NCBI RefSeq assembly: GCF_001954195.1
Contig: NZ_MBES01000056.1
Span: 1 to 64,000 of the forward strand
Direction: 5' to 3'
DNA length: 64,000 bases
From: Mycobacterium sp. IS-1264
GTDB taxonomy: Bacteria > Actinomycetota > Actinomycetes > Mycobacteriales > Mycobacteriaceae
The notes beneath the pieces are model-generated. The model ran no database searches and was not told the DNA's origin. It saw nothing but the letters and a program-made list of their open reading frames with translations. Position numbers and translations under genes: made by a program. Positions 1 to 8,344 of this stretch are shown piece after piece. Positions within the stretch are counted from its first letter, which is position 1, and every line of letters starts with the position of its first letter.

Positions 1-1
1 C

Positions 2-220
2 CCCGGCGGCCTGGTGGCCGTCAGCGCCCTGAGCACACGGCAACCGCGACTACAGGCTTCGGCGGCCAACAGGTGGAAACCCCAGCACAACGCGTCGCCG
101 ACCGAGATGCGGTCGTTGTTCGAAAACGCGGGGTTCACCGTCGCCGATCAGCACCGAATCCCGAGACCGCTGTGGACGCAGATCGTGTCGGATCTGATCA
201 CCGTCGGAACCAAGAGCTAG
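2..220 (+). CDS. C-terminal end of a class I SAM-dependent methyltransferase (partial)
   Basis: The reading frame is open from the left edge of the window to a TAG at 218-220, so only about the last 72 residues are visible. They contain the pattern SPTEMRSLFENAGFTVAD followed by a short beta-strand-like tail, which is typical of the end of class I SAM-dependent methyltransferases (helix, then 'AGF.V', then a last strand). The SAM-binding motifs lie outside the window, so substrate and subfamily cannot be given. A GTG at 14 could serve as a start but would give a protein without a catalytic core, so the gene is treated as truncated by the window edge. Confidence 0.55.
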   Translation, partial: PGGLVAVSALSTRQPRLQASAANRWKPQHNASPTEMRSLFENAGFTVADQHRIPRPLWTQIVSDLITVGTKS

Positions 221-230
221 GCGTAGGGAC

Positions 231-926
231 TCAGCACTGCGGGGGATCGGCATCCCAGTCGGTCAATGTCCAGCCGCCGGAGGGATTTCCGGTTATCACC
301 ACGCGCCCGACGTTCGGGAGTGGCTTGGCGGTCAGCTGCGGCGGGACGTTGCGGACATTCATCAGCATCCAGAACATGATCGCCGCGCTGTGCGAGAAGG
401 CGACGGGGTTCTGCTCGCCGCTGTCGTAAATCTGTTGGACGGCAGCGTCGAACCGCGCGTCGAACTCGTTGCCGTCCACCGAGCCCGGGATCCGCGCGCT
501 CCGGTCACCCTGCAGCCATTGCCGGGGTGCGGCGAAGTAGGTCTGCGGGATGTCGGCCTCGGGGGTGCCCTCGTACTGGCCCGCCTCAATCTCCCGCAGC
601 CCGGGCAGCACGGTGACGGCTTCGCCCAGCGCCTGCGCCGTCGGTGTGGCCGTCTCCTGCGTGCGGATCAGGGGCGAGGCGTAGATGCCGTCGTAGTGAT
701 TGGGGGCCAATTGGGTGGCCGCCAGCGTCGCCTGACACCACCCCTTGGGGGTTATGTCCGGGCCGGGGATTGAAGTGTCGATCAAGCCGGACGCGTTGGC
801 CGCCGACTGGGCATGGCGCACTAGCGTCAACGTAATGGTGCGCGGGCCGGCCGCATGCGCCGATCCGCAGCCCGCGGCCAGTACCGAGACGGCGACCACG
901 GCAACGAAACGCCGCAGGGTTAGCAC
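231..926 (-). CDS. Histidine phosphatase (phosphoglycerate mutase-like) lipoprotein
   Basis: This 231-residue protein starts at the GTG at 926 with a hydrophobic signal ending in a lipobox-like VLAAGCGS, so it is probably a lipid-anchored exported protein. The catalytic histidine-phosphatase motif LVRHAQS follows soon after, with the conserved YASPLIRTQETA, an E..E pair (LREIEAGQYEG) and the late VAFSHSAAI histidine. Members of this superfamily remove or transfer phosphate through a phospho-histidine; the substrate here is unknown. A longer in-frame start at 1034 was rejected because it would bury the signal peptide and overlap the divergent gene at 1022. Confidence 0.85.
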   Translation of the reverse strand: MLTLRRFVAVVAVSVLAAGCGSAHAAGPRTITLTLVRHAQSAANASGLIDTSIPGPDITPKGWCQATLAATQLAPNHYDGIYASPLIRTQETATPTAQALGEAVTVLPGLREIEAGQYEGTPEADIPQTYFAAPRQWLQGDRSARIPGSVDGNEFDARFDAAVQQIYDSGEQNPVAFSHSAAIMFWMLMNVRNVPPQLTAKPLPNVGRVVITGNPSGGWTLTDWDADPPQC

Positions 927-1021
927 GATTTCACCGGATTCACGCGAGCAGTCTAAAGCCCGCGGCGCTTTACCGGGCACCCGACGGGTGCAGCTCATTG
1001 TTGACCCGACATCATGGCGGG

Positions 1022-1945
1022 ATGAAGTTGGCATTCGCCCTGCCGCACACGCTGGAGTTGCCCGCGATGACGGCCGACTGGGAGTTCGCCGTGACGGGAC
1101 CGCAGCAAGCGGCGATGCTCAAGCGGGCAGACGAGCTGGGCTACGACATGGTCTCGGTGCCTGAGCATTTCGTCGTCCCGCATTCGCACCTGGAGCTGTC
1201 CGGCCCGTTTTATCTGCATTCGACGGTTGCGCAGGCGTTCATCGCGGGGGCGACACAGCGGATCCGGGTCAATTCGAGCGTGACGATCCTGCCGTTGCAT
1301 CATCCGGTGGTGCTGGCCAAGGCGCTGGCGACCGCGGACTGGCTGAGCGGCGGGCGCATCACCGCGACGTTCGGGGTGGGTTGGGACGCAGAGGAATTCG
1401 ATGCGCTGGGGGTGCCGTTCCGTGAGCGGGGCCGCATCGCCGACGAATACCTTCAGGCGATGGTCGAACTGTGGACAAACGAGGCGCCGAGTTTTTCCGG
1501 CAAGTATGTTTCTTTCGACGGAATCGCCTTCGCGCCGAAGCCGGTGCAGCGCCCGCATCTGCCGATCTGGATCGCCGGTGACGCAGATGCGGCGCTGAAA
1601 CGGGCGGCGCGGTTCGCATCGGGTTGGTGGCCGTTTCTGTCGAAGGTCGAAGACGTTCCGGCCAAGATCGACTTCATCAAGTCGCAGCCGACGTATGACG
1701 ACGGGCCGTTCGACGTCATGTATCCGCTGGGCATGGGCCGAGTCGGCGAGGGCCACGTCGCGACGGACGATCCCAATTATCGGCCTGGGATGGGCAAGCA
1801 AGAGATCATCGACCAGCTCTGCCGCTTCGCCGAACTCGGCGTGACGTTCAGCTCGGTCCCTCCGCCGCGGTTGAACGGGCCGGAGGCTTACCTTGACTAC
1901 GCGCAGTGGGTGATCGAGGAAATCCAACCGCACGTTGCGGATTGA
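1022..1945 (+). CDS. LLM-class flavin/F420-dependent oxidoreductase
   Basis: A 307-residue luciferase-like monooxygenase family protein. The sequence shows the TIM-barrel pattern of the family: KLAFALPHTLE at the N-terminus, GYDMVSVPEH, RIRVNSSVTILPLHHP, the WLSGGRITATFGVGW segment and RPHLPIWIAGD. Mycobacterial members mostly use F420 rather than FMN, but the cofactor cannot be decided from sequence alone. The start at ATG 1022 gives the usual family N-terminus; an upstream in-frame start at 998 adds a non-conserved leader. It is divergent from the phosphatase lipoprotein, with about 95 bp between the two starts for both promoters. Confidence 0.85.
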   Translation: MKLAFALPHTLELPAMTADWEFAVTGPQQAAMLKRADELGYDMVSVPEHFVVPHSHLELSGPFYLHSTVAQAFIAGATQRIRVNSSVTILPLHHPVVLAKALATADWLSGGRITATFGVGWDAEEFDALGVPFRERGRIADEYLQAMVELWTNEAPSFSGKYVSFDGIAFAPKPVQRPHLPIWIAGDADAALKRAARFASGWWPFLSKVEDVPAKIDFIKSQPTYDDGPFDVMYPLGMGRVGEGHVATDDPNYRPGMGKQEIIDQLCRFAELGVTFSSVPPPRLNGPEAYLDYAQWVIEEIQPHVAD

Positions 1946-1951
1946 GCATCG

Positions 1952-2506
1952 TCAACGCAATTGGTCGGTGATCTTCACCCAGTTGGTCTTGCCATCGCTG
2001 TGGTGATCGGTCATGTTCCGGCATTCGCCGTACAGCTGGATGCGGTTCCAGCCGGGGTTCGGCCCCGCGGACATGACCGCCATGACGCCGTTCCTGTTGA
2101 TCACCCGTCCGTTCGGGCGCAATCCGGGCGGGGGTCCGTCGGTCCACCCGTGTGCGACCATCGTCGCGGCGATTTGATTGAAGAACGTGTCCGGGTCGAC
2201 CTCGGCGGGATACCCCTTGCGGTCGTCCGTCGGCAGTTTGAAGCTCATCTCGACGACCCCGCGGTAGGGTGGGTCCCCCTGGTCGTTGCACGATTGAAAC
2301 GCGAAGCCCCCGTACACATCTGGCAGGCTCACCTGCTGTGCGATTTGCTTGGCGGCGTCGACAACCTGGGCTTGGGATTGGTCATCGGACAGCGGGTTGG
2401 CCGGATGGTCAATGTCGTGCCGGTCAGGAAACATCAGCGAACACCCTCCCGTGGCGATCGACAGGACGAGGACTAGCGCAGTGAAGATCACGGAACGCCA
2501 TGGCAT
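1952..2506 (-). CDS. Conserved mycobacterial lipoprotein (LppV/LprP-like)
   Basis: A 184-residue exported lipoprotein. From ATG 2506 the protein has a positively charged start, a hydrophobic stretch (FTALVLVLSIATGG) and a lipobox cysteine (TGGCS). The mature part has conserved-looking motifs GGFAFQSCNDQGDPP and GWNRIQLYGECRN. It lies directly downstream of a DUF1023 hydrolase on the same strand with a 10-nt gap. From memory, M. tuberculosis has the same pairing of a DUF1023 protein with LppV or LprP; this was not checked. Starting at 2545 would overlap the hydrolase and add an unlikely leader. Function unknown. Confidence 0.75.
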   Translation of the reverse strand: MPWRSVIFTALVLVLSIATGGCSLMFPDRHDIDHPANPLSDDQSQAQVVDAAKQIAQQVSLPDVYGGFAFQSCNDQGDPPYRGVVEMSFKLPTDDRKGYPAEVDPDTFFNQIAATMVAHGWTDGPPPGLRPNGRVINRNGVMAVMSAGPNPGWNRIQLYGECRNMTDHHSDGKTNWVKITDQLR

Positions 2507-2516
2507 TTGGTGGCGA

Positions 2517-4442
2517 TCAGCGAGGGGCGTACGTGGGGTAGGCATGGTTGTCGTTGATCGTATCGCGTGGGCGATCGTGCTCGGGATCGATATATGCAGG
2601 TATACCGGGTATTCGGAACGGCCCGATATGTGGTTGCCGCCGGCCGTCCGCGAGTAGTCCGTCGGTCGCCAAGTGGTTGGACTGGCCGCTGGCGATGTCC
2701 GTCATGCTGCGCAGCGCCTCGCTGCCCATGTCGTAGTAGTGCGAATGGTCGTGCCGGTCCATGTCGGTGGAGCCCGCCACTTCGGCGTGGAAGCGGATCG
2801 ATCCGAACCCGTCGCCGGCCGGATCGCGGCCCAGGCCGGCGTCGTAGGGAACGGGGAGTCCGTAGTCCCTGAGCTTGCCTTTGAGCCATTCTTCGGGCAG
2901 GCCGCTGCCCTGGCCGATCCAGCTGACAGGGTCGGTGGAGGCCGAGCCGACGTAGACGTGCCCGCCATCGAGGTGGAAGTCTGCGGCGCTGTGCGCCAGA
3001 TCCGTTCCCGGACAACCGATCAGCACGGCGTCGTTGGCGTGCATGTTGCTGTGCGCAAACGCGTCGGCGACGGTGGTTGAGCCGTAGGAGTGCCCGATGA
3101 CCGTGATGTGCTCCGGCGTGAGGCTGTTGTGGGTCACCCACAGGCCGTTGACGTCGGCGGCGAGCAGATCACCGCCGGCCCGCGCCAGTCCGGGTTCGCT
3201 GACCCGGACATCGGAGAAGCCGTGCGGCGCTTCATAACCCATCCACGCGATCACGGACGTGTAGTGGTGTTCGGGGTCGGCGGCCAGGGACTGGTCGTAG
3301 AGGTTGGTCGCGTCTTGGTGCCCCGACATCCAGCCTTGCTGCACGCTGCTGCCGGTGCCCGGGACGATGACCGCGGTGTTGCGCGCGTAGTCGGGATTGC
3401 CGATCGCGATCGCCGCCCTGCCCCAGCCGTTGAATGCCAACGGGTCGTAGGCCCAGAGCATGACGGGTCGTTGGTTGGGGCCTTCCGGGCCCCTGTCGTA
3501 GTTTAGGCCGTCGCGCGTCTTTACGGCGTTGCCATAGCGCGTGACCTCGGTGCCCGACAGGCCATATAGTCCCGGGTTGGCGAGGACGTCCGCGACGGAT
3601 ACCCCGCGCTGTTTGGCGATGTTCTCGACGAGGTTGATGTCGTCATTCATCACCGCTTGGTTGACGGCGTCGCGGGCGATGGCGTTGATTCCGTTGAGGT
3701 TTCCCAGCTCCGGCGGGTGTTCAGCAATCAGCTGATCCCGTTGTTGCTGGCTCAGCGAGTCCCACCACTTCTTCACATCTTCGGGCTTGGTGTTGGGTGG
3801 CGGAATCTGAGGCGCTACACCCAATCCCTGGATGACCGGCGGCTCGTATCCGTCGGCGCGCACGGTGGTCAGTGATTTCTGCAGACAGTCCGAGTAACCG
3901 TCGCGCAGCGAGACGAGTTGGCCCAGCGTTGATTTGGTGTCGTCGATGGCTTCTTGTTCGAGGTGAGTGATCAGCGTGTCGAGCGCGGACTTGTCGGCCG
4001 CGCTGGGGTGGATGTCTTTCTCCGCTTCGACCGCGTGGCCGATTTCGTTGTCGAGCTGTTGTAGTTGGCCCTCCAGGTTTGAAATCTGCACCGCGCCGGT
4101 TCGCTGCGCTTCGGCCAGGGCGGCGGCGATGTTTTCCAGCTCGACACCGATCTTCGGCAGCTCTACGGACTGGGCGCCCAGCGCTTTGGACACGCGCTGC
4201 ACTTCGGCGGAGTCGTTGATCGGATTCTCGCCGTTGTCCCGATTCCAGGACGCCTCGAAGCGGCGGCGGGCTTCGTCGAAGGCGGCGCTGGATTCGGCGG
4301 TGGAGCGGCCGGCGGCGTGAAACGCCTCTGCCAGGTCGGAGATCTGGGCCGGGCGGCCGGCTTGCAGGCTGTGGTTGATCGCCCAGGGATCGCCGCCGGC
4401 TTCGGCGACGAGTGCGGCGACGCTTATGTAGCGCAGCTGCAT
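2517..4442 (-). CDS. DUF1023-type alpha/beta hydrolase with N-terminal helical domain
   Basis: A 641-residue protein. The first ~270 residues are helical and resemble the WXG/ESX-like helical hairpins found ahead of DUF1023 domains (LQAGRPAQISDLAEAFHAAG, FEASWN). The C-terminal ~330 residues form an alpha/beta hydrolase: NTAVIVPGTGSSVQQGWM, the nucleophile elbow ITVIGHSYGSTT, DAVLIGCPGTD and a late FGSIRFHAEV histidine region. No signal peptide or membrane helix is evident, so any export would have to be by another route; type VII export is only a guess from the N-terminal domain. The LppV-like lipoprotein follows 10 nt downstream. The natural substrate is unknown. Confidence 0.8.
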   Translation of the reverse strand: MQLRYISVAALVAEAGGDPWAINHSLQAGRPAQISDLAEAFHAAGRSTAESSAAFDEARRRFEASWNRDNGENPINDSAEVQRVSKALGAQSVELPKIGVELENIAAALAEAQRTGAVQISNLEGQLQQLDNEIGHAVEAEKDIHPSAADKSALDTLITHLEQEAIDDTKSTLGQLVSLRDGYSDCLQKSLTTVRADGYEPPVIQGLGVAPQIPPPNTKPEDVKKWWDSLSQQQRDQLIAEHPPELGNLNGINAIARDAVNQAVMNDDINLVENIAKQRGVSVADVLANPGLYGLSGTEVTRYGNAVKTRDGLNYDRGPEGPNQRPVMLWAYDPLAFNGWGRAAIAIGNPDYARNTAVIVPGTGSSVQQGWMSGHQDATNLYDQSLAADPEHHYTSVIAWMGYEAPHGFSDVRVSEPGLARAGGDLLAADVNGLWVTHNSLTPEHITVIGHSYGSTTVADAFAHSNMHANDAVLIGCPGTDLAHSAADFHLDGGHVYVGSASTDPVSWIGQGSGLPEEWLKGKLRDYGLPVPYDAGLGRDPAGDGFGSIRFHAEVAGSTDMDRHDHSHYYDMGSEALRSMTDIASGQSNHLATDGLLADGRRQPHIGPFRIPGIPAYIDPEHDRPRDTINDNHAYPTYAPR

Positions 4443-4621
4443 CGCACCGCCCGCGGTTTCGCGACGCTGCGCTCATCCATGCCGGCGAAATCCGTGGCAG
4501 CACAGTGCGCCTCGCGGCCCAGCGACTCGTTGGCTCCCGAGTACAGCATCTGGCTGCCGACGACCACCGCTTCCCCTTCTCGAACTCGAGACCACGCTAC
4601 TACCGCCCGTGCGGTCGTCAA
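4424..4621 (-). pseudogene. Possible remnant of a DUF2563-like small protein
   Basis: A 65-codon frame upstream of, and overlapping by 19 nt, the DUF1023 hydrolase gene. Its middle, MLYSGANESLGREAH, resembles the N-terminus that I recall for mycobacterial DUF2563 proteins, which are about 100 residues long and can sit beside such hydrolases. The rest of the family's sequence is missing after about 20 matching residues, so this may be a frameshifted or degraded copy, or an unrelated short coding frame. Translation coupling with the hydrolase would be possible because of the overlap. Low confidence. Confidence 0.3.
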
Positions 4622-4650
4622 TTCACCTTAGGCAGTTACGCCGACGCCGA

Positions 4651-4680
4651 CGCCCGCCTCGCCGAGTGGCAAGGCGGGCG
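4651..4680 (-). terminator. GC-rich hairpin terminator after the GPP-repeat gene
   Basis: On the minus strand a 13-bp stem (CGCCCGCCTTGCC paired with GGCGAGGCGGGCG, one G-U pair) encloses a 4-nt loop, starting about 18 nt after the stop at 4698. There is no U-tract, as is common for mycobacterial terminators. Confidence 0.6.
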
Positions 4681-4697
4681 CCGTGTGAGGTGGCTTT

Positions 4698-5288
4698 TTA
4701 CAGCGGGATCCAGACCCCGAAGAACCAGAACCCCCACTGGTTGAAGCCGGGATCCCAGACCGGAGTTTCCTGGTAGCCCCAGTAGTTGATCGGGCCGTAG
4801 CCCCACTGCCCGCCGGGCGGTGGAAGCGGCCGGTCCCACGCGGGCCGCGGCGGCTCACCCCATCCCCAGGGTGCGGGTCCGTCACCCCAGGGGGCTGCGT
4901 GGAAATAGCCACGGTGCGGATCGCCTCGCCACGGTCCGGGGCCGCCGGGGCCACCGGGCCCGCCGGGACCGTTCGGGTGGTAGTCCCCGGGACCGCCGGG
5001 CCCGCCCGGACCGCCAGGTCCGCCCGGGCCGTGGTCGCCGGGTCCGCCGGGACCGTTCTGGTGGTAATTCCCGGGTCCACCGGGGCCGCCTGGGTTCCCG
5101 GGCCCACCGGGATTGCCGGGCCCGCCAGGTCCGCCGGGTCCACCGGGTCCGGGCGGATCATGGGGAGCGCCAGGAGCCAGCGGTGGCGAAACCGGAGCCG
5201 CGTACGCCGTGCCGGCGCCCACCCCAAACACCGCTGCACCGAGAGCGCCGGCGATGGTTCCCCCCGCGATCAGTTGCTTGAATTTCAT
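4698..5288 (-). CDS. Secreted Gly/Pro-rich collagen-like repeat protein
   Basis: A 196-residue exported protein. It begins with a clear Sec signal ([19 protein letters not shown], then GTAYAA as likely signal peptidase site). Residues ~40-115 are a run of [14 protein letters not shown] triplets in collagen-like register, interrupted by HPNGPGG units. The C-terminal ~80 residues are rich in Trp, Gly and Pro ([25 protein letters not shown]). The family is recurrent in mycobacteria but has no defined role; cell-surface or matrix function is an inference. It is divergent from htpG with about 260 bp between starts, and ends at a hairpin terminator (4651-4680). Confidence 0.8.
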   Translation of the reverse strand: MKFKQLIAGGTIAGALGAAVFGVGAGTAYAAPVSPPLAPGAPHDPPGPGGPGGPGGPGNPGGPGNPGGPGGPGNYHQNGPGGPGDHGPGGPGGPGGPGGPGDYHPNGPGGPGGPGGPGPWRGDPHRGYFHAAPWGDGPAPWGWGEPPRPAWDRPLPPPGGQWGYGPINYWGYQETPVWDPGFNQWGFWFFGVWIPL

Positions 5289-5546
5289 GGTCGGTCACCC
5301 GTCTCTAGTTGCTTGATTCCCCCTACGCCCACCGACGCTAGGAAGCCCGGCTATGCGTGCGCTGTGATCGGGACGTGCAGACTCTTTGCGCGGCGGGGCC
5401 GGCGCCGGCTGATTTTCGGGGCTCGCGGGACGGTGTTTCGCCTGGTTGTCCGCGCTTATGCCGGCGCGGCGGCCGGTCTGGGTTCATGAGCGAATGTGTG
5501 AGGCCCCCCACCCTTCACAGATTCAGATCTCGGTAGATTTTGGTTT

Positions 5547-7493
5547 ATGTCGAATCGCATGAACGCCGGTGTAGAGCAGTTGGAGTTTCAGGCTGAGGCC
5601 CGACAACTGCTCGACTTGATGGTCCACTCGGTCTACTCCAACAAGGACTCGTTTCTGCGGGAGTTGATCTCGAACGCTTCTGACGCACTCGACAAGCTGC
5701 GCCTCGAAGCGTTCCGCAACAAAGACCTCGACGTCGACACCTCCGATCTGCACATCGACATCGAGGTCGACAAGGGCGCACGCACGTTGACTGTTCGCGA
5801 CAACGGCATCGGGATGACGCGCGCCGAGGTCGTTGACCTGATCGGGACTCTGGCCAAGTCCGGTACTGCCGAGCTGCGCCAGCAGCTGCGTGAAGCCAAG
5901 CATGCGGCCGCGTCCGAGGAATTGATCGGGCAGTTCGGTATCGGCTTCTACTCGTCGTTCATGGTGGCGGACAAGGTCGAGCTGCTCACACGCAAGGCCG
6001 GTGAGAGCGAGGCCACCCGATGGGCGTCGAGCGGTGAGGGCACCTACACGATCGAATCCGTCGAGGATGCCCAGCAGGGAACGTCGGTCACGCTGCACCT
6101 CAAGCCCGAAGACAAAGAGGACGAGCTACACGACTACACCGCGGAGTGGATGATCAGGAGCCTGGTCAAGAAGTACTCCGACTTCATTGCCTGGCCGATC
6201 CGGATGGAAGTCGAGCGGCGGACCCCGCCCAGCGAGGAGGGTGGCGAGGAGGTCGTCACCCTCGAAACCGAGACCCTCAACTCGATGAAGGCGCTGTGGG
6301 CCAGGCCCAAAGACGAAGTGTCCGAGGAGGAGTACAAGGAGTTCTACAAGCACATCGCGCACGCCTGGGACGACCCGCTCGAGGTCATCGCGATGAGGGC
6401 CGAGGGCACCTTCGAGTACCAGGCCCTGCTGTTCATTCCGACCCACGCCCCGTTCGACCTCTTCAACCGCGACGCCAAAGTCGGGATACAGCTTTACGTC
6501 AAGCGCGTGTTCATCATGGGCGACTGCGACCAGCTCATGCCCGAGTATCTGCGGTTCGTCAAGGGCGTCGTCGACGCACAGGACATGTCGCTCAACGTTT
6601 CTCGCGAAATCTTGCAGCAGGACCGGCAAATCAACGCGATCCGTCGCCGCCTGACCAAGAAGGTCCTCTCCACGATCAAGGATCTGCAGTCCGAGCGCCC
6701 GGAGGACTACCGCACGTTCTGGACTCAGTTCGGCAGGGTCCTCAAAGAGGGCCTGCTGTCGGACTTCGACAATCAGGACACGCTGCTGCGCATCTCCTCG
6801 TTCGCGTCGACGCACAGCGAGGAGGAAGCCACCACGCTGGCCGAGTACGTCGAGCGCATGAAGGAAGGGCAGCAGCAGATCTTCTACGCGACCGGCGAGT
6901 CACGTCAGCAGATCCTCAAGTCGCCGCACCTCGAGGCGTTCAAGGCCAAGGGCTACGAGGTGTTGCTGCTCACCGACCCGGTCGACGAGATCTGGGTGGG
7001 GACGGTGACCGAGTTCGACGGGAAACCGCTGCAGTCGGTGGCCAAAGGTGAGGTGGACCTGGACGCCGAGGAGGAGCAAAGCGAGGCCGAGCGCGAGGAG
7101 CAGGAGAAAGAGTTCGCCGATCTGCTGGCCTGGCTGAAGGAAACCCTGAGTGAGCACGTCAAAGAAGTTCGGCTGTCAACCCGGCTGACCGAGTCGCCGG
7201 CCTGCCTGATCACCGACGCTTTTGGCATCACGCCGGCCCTCGCGCGGATGTACCGCGCCTCCGGGCAGGCGGTTCCGGTGGGGAAGCGGATTCTCGAACT
7301 CAATCCGAGCCACCCGCTGATCATCGGGCTGCGGCAGGCGCAGCAGCAGGCGGACGACGATGCCGCTCGTGCCGAGGTCGTCGAAACCGCCGAACTGCTT
7401 TATGGCACAGCGCTTCTCGCCGAAGGCGGCGCCCTCGAGGATCCGGCGAGGTTCGCCGAGCTGCTCGCGGGCCGGCTGACGCGCACCGTCTAG
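5547..7493 (+). CDS. htpG: Molecular chaperone HtpG (Hsp90)
   Basis: A 648-residue cytoplasmic ATP-dependent chaperone of the Hsp90 family. The N-terminal GHKL ATPase motifs are all present: ELISNASDALDK, VRDNGIGM, IGTLAKSGT and GQFGIGFYSSFMV. The middle domain has SLNVSREILQQDRQI with the catalytic-loop arginine, and the C-terminal dimerisation domain ends LAEGGALEDPARFAELLAG. Length equals the usual bacterial size (about 630-650). M. tuberculosis HtpG begins near MNA.VEQLEF, which corresponds to ATG 5559 here, so the true start may be four codons downstream. No obvious CIRCE-type inverted repeat was seen in the 258-bp upstream gap. Confidence 0.97.
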   Translation: MSNRMNAGVEQLEFQAEARQLLDLMVHSVYSNKDSFLRELISNASDALDKLRLEAFRNKDLDVDTSDLHIDIEVDKGARTLTVRDNGIGMTRAEVVDLIGTLAKSGTAELRQQLREAKHAAASEELIGQFGIGFYSSFMVADKVELLTRKAGESEATRWASSGEGTYTIESVEDAQQGTSVTLHLKPEDKEDELHDYTAEWMIRSLVKKYSDFIAWPIRMEVERRTPPSEEGGEEVVTLETETLNSMKALWARPKDEVSEEEYKEFYKHIAHAWDDPLEVIAMRAEGTFEYQALLFIPTHAPFDLFNRDAKVGIQLYVKRVFIMGDCDQLMPEYLRFVKGVVDAQDMSLNVSREILQQDRQINAIRRRLTKKVLSTIKDLQSERPEDYRTFWTQFGRVLKEGLLSDFDNQDTLLRISSFASTHSEEEATTLAEYVERMKEGQQQIFYATGESRQQILKSPHLEAFKAKGYEVLLLTDPVDEIWVGTVTEFDGKPLQSVAKGEVDLDAEEEQSEAEREEQEKEFADLLAWLKETLSEHVKEVRLSTRLTESPACLITDAFGITPALARMYRASGQAVPVGKRILELNPSHPLIIGLRQAQQQADDDAARAEVVETAELLYGTALLAEGGALEDPARFAELLAGRLTRTV

Positions 7494-7575
7494 CTCGGTC
7501 GAGATTTCCTTCCTGGCACTTGTCGGCGGACATTACTTGCGATTGAATGCCGATAAGAAGGGATAACCACACCGT

Positions 7576-7794
7576 ATGGCCAGGTTTCGAGTTGTCGGCC
7601 CGCACGGCGAAATCATCGCGACCAGGGATTTCGACAGTGCCGAGGCCGCGCACGCCTGGTTTACGAATTCCGTTGCACACACCTCCGAGCTTGGTTGGCG
7701 CATGGAGGTCGACGATGAGGGGGAGTGGGCCTTCTTCGATGACACCGGGGGGTTTACCGCCCCGGGCAGCCGACCGCCGCGCTCGCGCCGATAG
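7576..7794 (+). CDS. Small conserved hypothetical protein (72 aa)
   Basis: A 72-residue cytoplasmic protein beginning MARFRVVGPHGEIIATRDF, about 80 nt after htpG in the same direction. The predicted fold is a short alpha/beta unit (RFRVVGPHGEIIATRDFDS, then helix EAAHAWFTNSV, then LGWRMEVDDEGEWAFFDD). The patterned hydrophobicity and the good codon use make it likely to be real. It has no recognisable domain and no signal. It could be cotranscribed with htpG. The adjoining minus-strand frame over the same bases has no such pattern. Confidence 0.6.
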   Translation: MARFRVVGPHGEIIATRDFDSAEAAHAWFTNSVAHTSELGWRMEVDDEGEWAFFDDTGGFTAPGSRPPRSRR

Positions 7795-7818
7795 AGGTTC
7801 GACTTCGTCGGGAGTGCA

Positions 7819-8313
7819 TCATGGCCCGATGACGAAGCAGCGGCCGTTACTCGTGTTGAGCAGTACCTCTTGCACCGAAGACGTGTCGATAGCCGGAAAT
7901 TCGAAGCGGTGCACCTGCTGACCGGCCTCGATGTCGGCGTTTTGGGACTCGTTGGTGCCGTCTTTTTTGCGGACGACCGCCGTCACTTTGTCGGGCTTGG
8001 ACATGTTCTGTGGCTCGTGAAAGTACCAGACCTCGATGCCCGCGCCCGAGCCGTTGGCGCGCCAGCCGTCGGAGTAGTAACACGCCGGGTTGCCCTCGGC
8101 GTCCGGCGGCGGCGGGGGACAGATCGATAATCCGACGCACTGCGGCGTAGTGCCGGGTGCGCCCGGCGACATGGCCACGCTGCCAGGCGTGCTGGGCGAA
8201 ACCGACGTGCTCGCGGGTTTCGTCGTGCTCGGACCGGACGCGGCCGGCGGCGACGGCTGGTGCGACCCACACGCGGCCACGCCGGCACAGGCCATCAGTC
8301 TCATCGCTGTCAA
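7819..8313 (-). CDS. Putative lipoprotein of unknown function
   Basis: A 164-residue protein with a short hydrophobic start and a lipobox-like AGVAACGS, followed by a Ser/Thr/Pro-rich linker (~residues 18-55) and a small C-terminal domain with four cysteines (TPQCVGLSICPPPP, GNPACYYSDGW, NGRCFVIGP). The start is uncertain: the frame begins with TTG at 8313 and has an ATG at 8304, either giving an unusually short signal. It lies 31 nt downstream of the NRAMP gene on the same strand and may be the third gene of that transport operon. Function unknown. Confidence 0.6.
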   Translation of the reverse strand: MTAMRLMACAGVAACGSHQPSPPAASGPSTTKPASTSVSPSTPGSVAMSPGAPGTTPQCVGLSICPPPPPDAEGNPACYYSDGWRANGSGAGIEVWYFHEPQNMSKPDKVTAVVRKKDGTNESQNADIEAGQQVHRFEFPAIDTSSVQEVLLNTSNGRCFVIGP

Positions 8314-8344
8314 TCGGACGTTGTTGATGAATAGCCAGTAAACA

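Noticed and set aside
4899..5489. Long plus-strand frames opposite the GPP-repeat gene
   Set aside because: They arise because the GGN-CCN repeats leave several frames open. Only the minus-strand frame has a signal peptide and a sensible C-terminus.
5489..5520. TGTGA...TCACA inverted repeat before htpG as a CRP-like site
   Set aside because: The half-sites are 13 bp apart in place of the usual 6, and the sequence between is a C-tract. Chance is a sufficient explanation.
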